DNA of 64,000 nucleotides. Source: Flavobacteriales bacterium UBA2669 (GTDB lineage Bacteria; Bacteroidota; Bacteroidia; Flavobacteriales_E; Vicingaceae). Position 1 is the stretch's first letter; each line of letters opens with the position of its first letter. Positions 54,328 through 61,838 of the stretch are shown piece by piece. The notes under the pieces are model-generated. The model searched no databases and was not told the origin of the DNA. It saw only the letters and a program-made list of their open reading frames with translations. The stretch spans positions 310,001 through 374,000 of the forward strand of contig DEMN01000012.1 in the NCBI GenBank assembly GCA_002359215.1, written 5' to 3'. Position numbers and translations under genes: made by a program.

Positions 54328-56115
54328 GTGAAGAATAAAGATTATTATATTTTTAGTTTTGGTGTTAAAACACTGTTGTGTTTTTTTCTAATATTCATCT
54401 CTCTTGTTGTTTATGGAAATAAAATAATTGAAGATAATGATAAATCATCACCAATAAAAAAAGAAGAAGTAAAGGTTAAAGGAAAAGAGAGTACTTTTAA
54501 AAAAGAGTTAAAGAAAATAGAAAAAACCTTATCATTTAAGAATTTTTTCCACCATAGTGATTCCAGTAAATTGGCAAATCAATTTATTCATCAACATCAC
54601 CAATTAATCAAAGGAAAAAAAGATTATCCTTATAATGTAGACCATGAAAAAATGAAGCTTAAAGTACAGGCTTATAAAGCTTCCACTAAATTTAAGTTAG
54701 ATTATGAAGTATTTGGGTGGTATCCTAATTGGGAGGGAGATTTGTATAAAAACTTAAATTATTCTTTATTAACTACAATTGCTTATTTTTCATATGAAGT
54801 AGACCCTTCTACCGGAAATCCAACAACAATTTATGATTGGGAAACAACACCTTTAATAGATTCTGCAAAAGCGAATGATGTAAAAGTATTGTTAACCGTT
54901 ACCAATTTTGGGCAATCAAATAATAAAGCTTTTTTAAATAATGATAAAGCTATAAAAAATCTTATTACACAATTAAAAGAATTGCTCAAAAAAAGAGGAT
55001 CGGATGGTGTATGTCTCGATTTTGAGGGTGTTAATGGGAGTCAGAAAGCTGTTTATGCAAAGTTTATTTCATTGCTCAGTCAAGAGTTAAAAAAAGAAAA
55101 CTCTAATTACCTCATTTACATAACTGTTCCTAGCGTAGATTGGGCAAAAAGTTTAGATTTTGAAGCCTTAATTCCGGTAGTAGATCAATTTGTGATTATG
55201 GGGTATGGATATTATGGTTCCACTAGTAGTGTTGCCGGACCTGTTGCTCCTTCAGAAAGTGGTAAAATTTGGGAACCTTATAATCTATCAACATCAATTG
55301 ATTATTATTTAGCTAATGCAGTTCCTTCATCTAAGTTAATAATGGCATTACCATACTATGGTGTGATGTGGGATACTAAAACGGGGGATAGAGGAGCAAA
55401 AGTTGAAAAATTTATTGGAAATAGAACATATGATTATATAAAAACTAAAGTAGAAGGGAAGGTCGCTCCTGTTCAATACGATACTGTGAGTTATACAGCA
55501 TGGTGTAGTTATGTGGTAGATGATGGCGATACTCATTATAGACAATGTTGGTTTGATAATGATTCAACAATAGCTGTTAAACTAAATTTAATTAAATACA
55601 AGAAGTTAAAGGGGATGGGAATATGGGCTTTAGGCTACGATAAAGGATATTCTAACTTATGGGAAGTAATAGCAGTTAACTTAACTAACACAACGGTAAA
55701 CTATAATGGAACTGTTACCAATGATGCTGATACTTTAAATAATGATACATCAAGCACAGTTAATAATAGTACTGCAAGTTTCTGGAAAAAGCTAACCGAC
55801 ATTGAAGGAATGTTACAAGAAGTTACAAACTATAAAACAGTATTATTATTTATTATGACATTGGTAGTCCTTTTTGGTGGAGCAGGTTTTGTAATAGCAA
55901 TGTTCCAACCTGATACCCGAATGTTTTTTTTTAGTAATACAGTTTATAAGATATATTACAGTGCATTTGTTTTATTGTTTTTGTTGGTTGTTTTGAGATG
56001 GATAAATATAATTAATGATTTGTCAATAGCTTTAATTTTAGGGTTTATTGTTGGTGCAGTTGCTATTTATTTTATTAACAAGTATATAGAAAAGATAAAT
56101 AAAGAAATGCCATGA
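54328..56115 (+). CDS. Membrane-anchored GH18 (chitinase/glucosaminidase-like) protein heading the injection-system operon
   Basis: The 595-residue protein starts at GTG. It has an N-terminal signal or anchor (about 12-30), a charged linker, a GH18 barrel (about 125-450: 'VFGWYPNWEG', 'LLTVTNFG', 'SDGVCLDFEGVNGSQKA', 'QFVIMGYGYYGS', 'LIMALPYYGVMWD', 'KGMGIWALGYDKGYSNLWEVI'), a Thr/Asn-rich linker and three C-terminal membrane helices (about 505-590). The GH18 motif DxxDxDxE reads D226-G-V-C229-L-D231-F-E233: the catalytic Glu and the Asp two before it are present, but the first inner Asp is Cys. YaaH-like peptidoglycan GH18 enzymes also vary here. The barrel should face the periplasm. A role in opening or docking at peptidoglycan for the injection system is inferred from position. 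Confidence 0.82.
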   Translation: MKNKDYYIFSFGVKTLLCFFLIFISLVVYGNKIIEDNDKSSPIKKEEVKVKGKESTFKKELKKIEKTLSFKNFFHHSDSSKLANQFIHQHHQLIKGKKDYPYNVDHEKMKLKVQAYKASTKFKLDYEVFGWYPNWEGDLYKNLNYSLLTTIAYFSYEVDPSTGNPTTIYDWETTPLIDSAKANDVKVLLTVTNFGQSNNKAFLNNDKAIKNLITQLKELLKKRGSDGVCLDFEGVNGSQKAVYAKFISLLSQELKKENSNYLIYITVPSVDWAKSLDFEALIPVVDQFVIMGYGYYGSTSSVAGPVAPSESGKIWEPYNLSTSIDYYLANAVPSSKLIMALPYYGVMWDTKTGDRGAKVEKFIGNRTYDYIKTKVEGKVAPVQYDTVSYTAWCSYVVDDGDTHYRQCWFDNDSTIAVKLNLIKYKKLKGMGIWALGYDKGYSNLWEVIAVNLTNTTVNYNGTVTNDADTLNNDTSSTVNNSTASFWKKLTDIEGMLQEVTNYKTVLLFIMTLVVLFGGAGFVIAMFQPDTRMFFFSNTVYKIYYSAFVLLFLLVVLRWINIINDLSIALILGFIVGAVAIYFINKYIEKINKEMP

Positions 56116-56438
56116 ATAGTGCAACAATTGCAAGTCAGAAAGCTGCATTAGCAAAAGAAGAGGGGAAACTGAAAAAATTATTGGCTGCCATAAAAAAGCT
56201 TTTTGCAAAAGAATTTTTGTGGGTGCTTTTTGTCTTATTGTTAGGATTACCGTTGGCATTAATAACGACTTATATAACAGAAACATATGCTTCTGAAAAA
56301 ATATTGAAAATGATAACCCAACTATTAAAAGATAAGCCATTATTTATAGGAGCTTACGCAGTAAGTCTGGCAGGTATTTATTTTACAAGAACAGTTGTGG
56401 GAGCAATTAATTTAATGGCAAACAAGCCAAAAAGCTAA
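56112..56438 (+). CDS. Small two-helix membrane protein of the injection-system operon
   Basis: The 108-residue protein has a basic helical N-terminus ('ASQKAALAKEEGKLKKLLAAIKKLFAK') and two membrane helices ('FLWVLFVLLLGLPLALITTYI' and 'LFIGAYAVSLAGIYFTRTVVGAI'). It overlaps the GH18 gene by four bases (ATGA) and precedes the cap-protein gene by one, so it is tightly coupled to both. I know no family for it. It may be a membrane partner of the GH18 protein or a docking element for the particle. Confidence 0.65.
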   Translation: MNSATIASQKAALAKEEGKLKKLLAAIKKLFAKEFLWVLFVLLLGLPLALITTYITETYASEKILKMITQLLKDKPLFIGAYAVSLAGIYFTRTVVGAINLMANKPKS

Positions 56439-56439
56439 A

Positions 56440-57027
56440 ATGATGATATCAAAAGCATTAACATTTGTATCCGACTTTCTTAATCACGAAATTAAGATGT
56501 CTTATGGTATTGATGAAGATCGTGTGGTGATAAGTAGTTTGATAAACCCTGATGGAACCATTACGGAAAACATAGAAAATAAAATTGTGATTTCGGTAAT
56601 TAACTTAGAGCATGAAACAACCGTAAACTCTCAAGGCAATTATGTAAATGGAGGTAATAATAATTTCGGAAAAGTATCACCTCCGGTATATCTAAATATT
56701 TACTTACTTATCTCAGCAAATTACGATTCAGGAAACTATATAGAAGCACTGAAAATGCTTTCAACAGTTATTGGAGTATTTCAGGCAAATACTTATTTCA
56801 CCCAACAGAAAAACCCAACAATGCCATCCCCATTAGAAAAATTAACCTTTGAAATATTCAACTTACCCATTAATGAACTCAGTCATATCTGGAGTGGAAT
56901 AGGAGCCAAATATGTGCCTTCCATAGTTTATAAAGTAAGGATGATTAGCATAAGAGAAGACTTAATTACGAAAGAAGTTCCGGGATTATCAGGCGTTCAA
57001 AATAACCCTCAAGCAAAGACCAGTTAA
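56440..57027 (+). CDS. Pvc16-like (DUF4255) cap protein of a contractile injection system
   Basis: The 195-residue protein shows the DUF4255/Pvc16 pattern: 'ISKALTFVSDFLNHEIKMSYG', 'NKIVISVINLEHETTVNSQGNYV', 'PPVYLNIYLLISANYDSGNYIEALKMLSTVIGVFQANTYFT' and 'ELSHIWSGIGAKYVPSIVYKVRMISI'. In Afp/PVC particles this protein ends the tube and sheath distally. It is directly followed (one base) by an unknown gene and then the sheath gene, the usual Bacteroidota order. A second ATG three bases in is equally possible as start. Confidence 0.88.
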   Translation: MMISKALTFVSDFLNHEIKMSYGIDEDRVVISSLINPDGTITENIENKIVISVINLEHETTVNSQGNYVNGGNNNFGKVSPPVYLNIYLLISANYDSGNYIEALKMLSTVIGVFQANTYFTQQKNPTMPSPLEKLTFEIFNLPINELSHIWSGIGAKYVPSIVYKVRMISIREDLITKEVPGLSGVQNNPQAKTS

Positions 57028-57028
57028 T

Positions 57029-58066
57029 ATGAATTTAAACTATCATAAATGGATGCAGCTGAAAGTAATGAACAATTACTTTACAGAAGGGGTTTGTGCT
57101 GATTTTGGGATGATACCCTTTAAAAGTACTTCACGCGATATGAAAAATTATGAGATTTTAATGAAAAAAGAAGCAAGTACTTTTTCATTTTATGCAGGAA
57201 TAAATATTCAAGAATCATTTGCCATCAATACCAACTTTAATGGATTAACAGATCTTTACTTCCAGCTGGTAAACAAAGATGAACTATTTTTTAACTATAC
57301 AGCCATTCCATCAGTTAACGAGCAACAACTTTATTATTTTGAAAATGCTGTTAATACCTCTAACCCTCAGTTTTTTCAGAAATCAGCATTCGTAACTCAG
57401 CAAGACCTTGTTGGATATAAACCCAAAACATTTAATATACAATTGCCTGATAAAGAAGTGCTGGTGGAAATAAAAACAAATAACAACGAAGTACTTACAA
57501 CAACAACCATTGATGGCACTAAAGTTAAAAATTACTTAATCAGCTTAAAACAATATGATGATGGCATTTATCAATTATGGATAGATGATCAATTACAACA
57601 AACATTTTTTATGTCTGATGAAGCAGTAGCTCAAAACTGTATAGGCATTGTTCGGCTTAATATGCAGGAAATTATTGCTCAATATTCTAGCAATACAGTT
57701 TATACCATCAATTTTAATGCACGTTCCGTTTTTTGGGAATATCAGGTAGTAGTTCAAAAAAACAGAAAAATTAAAGTAATCGAAATGAATATATCAGGAC
57801 TCACTGATGAAAAATATCGGGGACCTGTTGAACAAGAGATAATAGGAGGGCAAACAGCACAAGTATTTACTACGGCTAATCCTTTACCACTACAAAATAA
57901 ATTAGAAGAAAGTCCCCAGTTACAAGTAACCTATTCCAACGATTTCTCTAACAGAAAAAATCAGATGGAGATTAAGTTGCCTAACCCCAATGCAGAACAA
58001 ATAAAAAAGTATAATCAAGGAGAGAATGAAGGATCATTCTTCTCATCAACAATAGTGTATGTTTAA
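57029..58066 (+). CDS. Conserved-position protein of unknown function in the injection-system operon
   Basis: The 345-residue soluble protein has no signal peptide and is mostly beta-predicted ('STFSFYAGINIQESFAINTNFNGLTDLYFQLVNKDELFFNY', 'VYTINFNARSVFWEYQVVV'). It ends with a linker rich in Asn, Gln and Lys. I do not recognise its family. Its place between the Pvc16-type and sheath genes, one base after the former and 20 before the latter, makes it a likely structural or assembly component. Confidence 0.6.
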   Translation: MNLNYHKWMQLKVMNNYFTEGVCADFGMIPFKSTSRDMKNYEILMKKEASTFSFYAGINIQESFAINTNFNGLTDLYFQLVNKDELFFNYTAIPSVNEQQLYYFENAVNTSNPQFFQKSAFVTQQDLVGYKPKTFNIQLPDKEVLVEIKTNNNEVLTTTTIDGTKVKNYLISLKQYDDGIYQLWIDDQLQQTFFMSDEAVAQNCIGIVRLNMQEIIAQYSSNTVYTINFNARSVFWEYQVVVQKNRKIKVIEMNISGLTDEKYRGPVEQEIIGGQTAQVFTTANPLPLQNKLEESPQLQVTYSNDFSNRKNQMEIKLPNPNAEQIKKYNQGENEGSFFSSTIVYV

Positions 58067-58086
58067 CCCTTTAATAAATTAAATCT

Positions 58087-60009
58087 ATGAGTACAACTAT
58101 GAAAACCCCCGGGGTTTATATCCAGGAACTGGATGCCTTTGGGAATGCTGTCGTACCTGTTCCAACTGCCGTACCGGCATTTATTGGATACACAGCACAA
58201 ACATCTTTCAACGGAAAAAGTCTGTTGAATAAAGCAGTAAAGGTTACTTCGTTAGCCGAGTTTTTAATGATCTTTGGACCTACTGCACCGCAGGTTCAAT
58301 ATAAAATCACTTCAGCCATTTTACCCGAGCGGATAGATAATTTGCAGAAAGTAGTAGATGCAACAGCAAAAACATTAGCTACTGCTAATGAAGCAGTGAC
58401 AAAAGCTACAGATCCAAAAGCTACACCTCCTAAAACGCCTACACAGGCTCAAACGGATGCAGCAGCAGCGGCAAAAACAGCTAATGATAATGCCACAGCA
58501 GCTTTAACTGCAGCTCAGGCTGATCCAAATATTGCCGCTTTATTAGCAGCTCAGGCTGCATTAACTAAAGCTCAAGAGGCAGCTGCGGCAGCAACTCCTC
58601 CAACTTTAGCAGATGCAGACGGTAAATTGGCAGCAGCTGTAAAAGCAGCACAAACAACGTTGGATAATATTGCTTTAAATGCAGATTTCTCAACCGGTGG
58701 ATTTGCTTATAATATTGATACCACTACCGTTAATTACAGAATGTATAGTAGTATCAAATTCTTTTATGAAAATGGAGGAGGAGACTGTTACATAATGAGT
58801 ATTGGTGCTTACGATTATTCAAAAACTGCCATTACAGATACTACAGACTTCATGAATGCTATTACCTTGTTGAAAAAGGAAACAGAACCTACCATGTTAG
58901 TGATTCCTGATTTAGTAGAAATTATGGATCCAACAGCAGATCCTAGTTCTGCCACTTATCTACAAGATAAATATGCGAATGCTTATTCACTTCAAAATGA
59001 AATGATTAATCATTGCGGTGAAATGATGAACAGAGTAGCTATCTTAGATATTCCTGGAGGTTACAGTGAACCATTAGTGGGAACAACAAGCGTTCAACAA
59101 TTTAGAAACAGTGTAGAACCATTAGACCCTAAATTTAATAGTTATGCAGCCGTTTATTACCCTTGGTTACACACTACGGTTTACCAAACATCAGAAATAT
59201 CTTATCAAAACATCAATAAAGCTTCTTATGGTGTGGTAACGAGTATGCTGAATGTAGAGTTTACGGATAAAAATGGAGTATTAAATGCGGATATGAGTAA
59301 AATCATTTCAGCTTTTACATCTGATCCTAAAACAACTCCTCAGCAAACAACCTTAGATAAAGCTGATTTAATACTTCAAAATTTAAGTAAATCTTACCAA
59401 TTGTTAACAGGAGCAATTATGTCAAATATGAATTTGATGGCTCCGAGTGCAGGTATGGCGGGAATTTATACTTCAGTAGATAACAATGAAGGAGTATGGA
59501 TAGCACCGGCAAATGTAGGAATACAAAGCACTATTATGCCTGCTATTAAAATTGATCATGCAGCACAAGAAGATTTAAATGTACCAATTAGTGGTAAATC
59601 AGTTTGTGCCATCAGAGCATTTACAGGTAGAGGAAACCTTGTTTGGGGTGCCAGAACATTAGATGGAAACTCCAATGATTGGCGTTATGTAAACGTAAGA
59701 AGAACATTGATTTACATCGAACAATCAGTACAAGATGCTGCAAAAGCTTATGTATTTGCACCTAACGATGCAGGAACATGGGTAAATGTAAAAAGCATGA
59801 TTGATAGTTTCTTAACCGGACTTTGGAAACAAGGTGGATTAGTAGGACCTAAGCCCGCTGACGCATTTTCAGTAAGCGTAGGATTAGGAAGTACAATGAC
59901 CGGAGAAGACATTCTTATGGGAATTATGAGAGTAGCTGTTAAAGTAGCTGTTTCTCATCCTGCAGAATTCATTGAAATTACCTTCCAACAAGAAATGCAA
60001 AAAGGATAA
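58087..60009 (+). CDS. Contractile tail sheath protein (Pvc2/Afp2-like) with Ala-rich insertion
   Basis: The 640-residue protein begins with the sheath signature 'MKTPGVYIQELDAFGNAVVPVPTAVPAFIGYTAQ' and ends with 'VGLGSTMTGEDILMGIMRVAVKVAVSHPAEFIEITFQQEMQKG', the conserved core domain. 'SIKFFYENGGGDCYIMSIGAY' and 'APANVGIQSTIMPAIKIDHAAQEDLNVPISGKSVCAIRAFTGRGNLVWGARTLDG' are also typical. Residues about 79-200 form an unusual Ala/Thr-rich, coiled-coil-like insertion between 'FGPTAPQVQYK' and the normal domain. The sheath contracts to drive the tube through a membrane. A start at Met5 is possible. Confidence 0.93.
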   Translation: MSTTMKTPGVYIQELDAFGNAVVPVPTAVPAFIGYTAQTSFNGKSLLNKAVKVTSLAEFLMIFGPTAPQVQYKITSAILPERIDNLQKVVDATAKTLATANEAVTKATDPKATPPKTPTQAQTDAAAAAKTANDNATAALTAAQADPNIAALLAAQAALTKAQEAAAAATPPTLADADGKLAAAVKAAQTTLDNIALNADFSTGGFAYNIDTTTVNYRMYSSIKFFYENGGGDCYIMSIGAYDYSKTAITDTTDFMNAITLLKKETEPTMLVIPDLVEIMDPTADPSSATYLQDKYANAYSLQNEMINHCGEMMNRVAILDIPGGYSEPLVGTTSVQQFRNSVEPLDPKFNSYAAVYYPWLHTTVYQTSEISYQNINKASYGVVTSMLNVEFTDKNGVLNADMSKIISAFTSDPKTTPQQTTLDKADLILQNLSKSYQLLTGAIMSNMNLMAPSAGMAGIYTSVDNNEGVWIAPANVGIQSTIMPAIKIDHAAQEDLNVPISGKSVCAIRAFTGRGNLVWGARTLDGNSNDWRYVNVRRTLIYIEQSVQDAAKAYVFAPNDAGTWVNVKSMIDSFLTGLWKQGGLVGPKPADAFSVSVGLGSTMTGEDILMGIMRVAVKVAVSHPAEFIEITFQQEMQKG

Positions 60010-60057
60010 TCAAATTAATAATTAATTAAATAATATAAATTTTAAAACTATAATATT

Positions 60058-60519
60058 ATGGCAGATGATGGATCAGCTCAAGGTAGTAATTGGCCACTAC
60101 CAAAGTTTTACTTTACCGTAAAATTAGGCTCACAAGACAACACAGTTTCATTCCAGGAAATTTCTGGATTAGAAACTGAAACACAAGCGATTGAATACAG
60201 ACATGGAGATAGTAAACAATTTTCTACTATTAAAATGCCCGGAATCGCTAAAACAGGAAATGTAACCCTTAAAAAAGGCGTTTTTGTAAAAGACAATAAT
60301 TTCTTTAAATGGTATGATGCCATTAAAATGAATACCATTAAAAGGGAAACAGTTACTATTCAGTTATTAGATGAGAAAGGAAGTCCTACGATGACCTGGA
60401 CTTTAACTAATGCCTGGCCTACTAAAATTTCAAGCCCTGATATGAAATCAGATGCGAATGAAGTAGCAGTGGAAACATTAGAATTAGCTCATGAAGGATT
60501 AACCATTGCAAATGCTTAA
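60058..60519 (+). CDS. Tail tube protein (Pvc1/gp19-like), first copy
   Basis: The 153-residue protein matches the gp19/Hcp-like inner tube: 'PKFYFTVKLGSQDNTVSFQEISGLETETQAIEYRHGDS', 'STIKMPGIAKTGNVTLKKGVFVKDNNFFKWYDAI', 'VTIQLLDEKGSPTMTWTLTNAWPTKISSPDMKSDANEVAVETLELAHEGL'. It stacks as hexamers inside the sheath. It lies 48 bases after the sheath gene and four before the second tube gene. Confidence 0.93.
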   Translation: MADDGSAQGSNWPLPKFYFTVKLGSQDNTVSFQEISGLETETQAIEYRHGDSKQFSTIKMPGIAKTGNVTLKKGVFVKDNNFFKWYDAIKMNTIKRETVTIQLLDEKGSPTMTWTLTNAWPTKISSPDMKSDANEVAVETLELAHEGLTIANA

Positions 60520-60522
60520 TAA

Positions 60523-60987
60523 ATGAGTGAAATATATCCACCAGTAGCATTTTATTTCCAGTTGTCTTTTTCTGGTGTTACCGGAAAAGCAGATGCTTCT
60601 TTTAAAGAAGTATCGGGAATATCATTGGAAAGAGGGATAGAGGAAATTACAGAAGGTGGGAACCCATATATTCATCGGGTTCCCACTGCTGTAAAATACA
60701 CCAACCTGGTATTGAAAAGAGGGTTGGTAGCTAAAGACTCTGCAGTGGCTAAATGGTGTTTAGACCCTATAGGAGGGATTTCATTAGGACCTGTTTCATT
60801 AACAGAAACCATTACCACAAAAAACATTGTGGTTAAATTATTAAATGAGCAAGGAACCCCTTTAAAATCATGGAGTTTTGTAAATGCCTGGCCTGTAAAA
60901 TGGTCTATTTCCGATTTTAATTCAATGAACAATGAAATAGCAATAGAAACCCTTGAGTTTGCCTATAGCTATTTTAAAATTCTTTAA
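60523..60987 (+). CDS. Second tail tube protein (Pvc5/gp19-like)
   Basis: The 154-residue protein resembles the first tube protein but with a different loop pattern: 'PVAFYFQLSFSGVTGKADASFKEVSGISLERGIEEITEGGNPYIHRVPTAVKYTNLVLKRGLV', then 'WSFVNAWPVKWSISDFNSMNNEIAIETLEFAYSYFKIL'. In PVC-type particles the second tube protein forms the initiator rings next to the baseplate. It lies immediately behind the first. Confidence 0.9.
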   Translation: MSEIYPPVAFYFQLSFSGVTGKADASFKEVSGISLERGIEEITEGGNPYIHRVPTAVKYTNLVLKRGLVAKDSAVAKWCLDPIGGISLGPVSLTETITTKNIVVKLLNEQGTPLKSWSFVNAWPVKWSISDFNSMNNEIAIETLEFAYSYFKIL

Positions 60988-61000
60988 TCCACCAACTGAT

Positions 61001-61159
61001 ATGGCAATAGAAATTCGAGAATTAGTGATTAAAGTTAAAATTGAAGAATCAGTACAAGGAACCAGTGAACGCTTGGACATAGAAAAAATAAAACAATTGA
61101 TTTTAAAAGAATGTAAAAAAGAAATTAAGAGAGAACTAAACAGAAAAAAAGAAAGGTAA
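61001..61159 (+). CDS. DUF5908 small protein of contractile injection systems
   Basis: The 52-residue protein opens 'MAIEIRELVIKVKIEES' and closes with a basic helix, 'IKQLILKECKKEIKRELNRKKER'. The opening is the DUF5908 signature, found between tube and LysM genes in Bacteroidota injection systems. I start it at the ATG 61001; an upstream reading from 60953 would overlap the tube gene and is unlikely. Its function is unknown. Confidence 0.8.
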   Translation: MAIEIRELVIKVKIEESVQGTSERLDIEKIKQLILKECKKEIKRELNRKKER

Positions 61160-61162
61160 TAG

Positions 61163-61834
61163 ATGCATGACAGATTAAAAATAGCTGCGTTTAAGGATAA
61201 CAAATATTCTTTGCCTCCTAAATTAGCGACTGTAGTAGTCATTAATCCGGCATCTTATACCCATGAACACAAAGTTAATTATAATGAAGATGTGCCCATT
61301 GGAGCACCCGGAACTCCTTTGATGTTTAAAGGAATGCCCCCGGAAACCATTTCTTTTGATATTTATTTTGATGCCACAGGAGCAATAGAAGCACCTACCT
61401 TAATGCCGGTAAACAAAATACCCATAGGTGTACAGATAACACTTTTTAAAAAAGTATGTTTTGAGTATAATGGAGATATTCACGAACCTAATTATTTGAT
61501 TATCAATTGGGGTTCGTTGGTTTTTAAATGTAAATTATCCTCCTTAAAAGTGGAATACACCTTATTTCAAAAAAACGGAATCCCATTAAGAGCAAAAGCT
61601 TCCTGCTCTTTTATAAAAGCAATAGATGCAGCAACAATTGCAAAAGAAGCCAATAATAAATCTCCGGATTTAACCCATTTAATAGAAATAAAACAAGGAG
61701 ATACCTTGCCTTTAATTTGTAACAGAGTATATGGCGATCCCAGTTATTATATGGAAGTAGCCAGATATAATAACCTGGTCAATTTTAGAAAATTAGTACC
61801 GGGTACAAAATTGTATTTACCACCCATAAAATAA
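61163..61834 (+). CDS. LysM-domain baseplate hub protein (Pvc7-like)
   Basis: The 223-residue protein starts 'MHDRLKIAAFKDNKYSLPPKLATVVVINPASYTHEHKVNYNEDVPIGAPGTPLMFKGMPPETISFDIYFDATGAI'. It ends with a LysM domain (about 175-223, 'IEIKQGDTLPLICNRVYGDPSYYMEVARYNNLVNFRKLVPGTKLYLPPIK'). In PVC/Afp particles this protein joins the tube to the spike. It lies three bases after the DUF5908 gene and four before the spike gene. Confidence 0.9.
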   Translation: MHDRLKIAAFKDNKYSLPPKLATVVVINPASYTHEHKVNYNEDVPIGAPGTPLMFKGMPPETISFDIYFDATGAIEAPTLMPVNKIPIGVQITLFKKVCFEYNGDIHEPNYLIINWGSLVFKCKLSSLKVEYTLFQKNGIPLRAKASCSFIKAIDAATIAKEANNKSPDLTHLIEIKQGDTLPLICNRVYGDPSYYMEVARYNNLVNFRKLVPGTKLYLPPIK

Positions 61835-61838
61835 AAAT

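Noticed and set aside
60953..61000. Earlier ATG for the DUF5908 gene
   Set aside because: It would overlap the tube gene by 35 bases and add residues before the family's conserved 'MAIEIREL' start.
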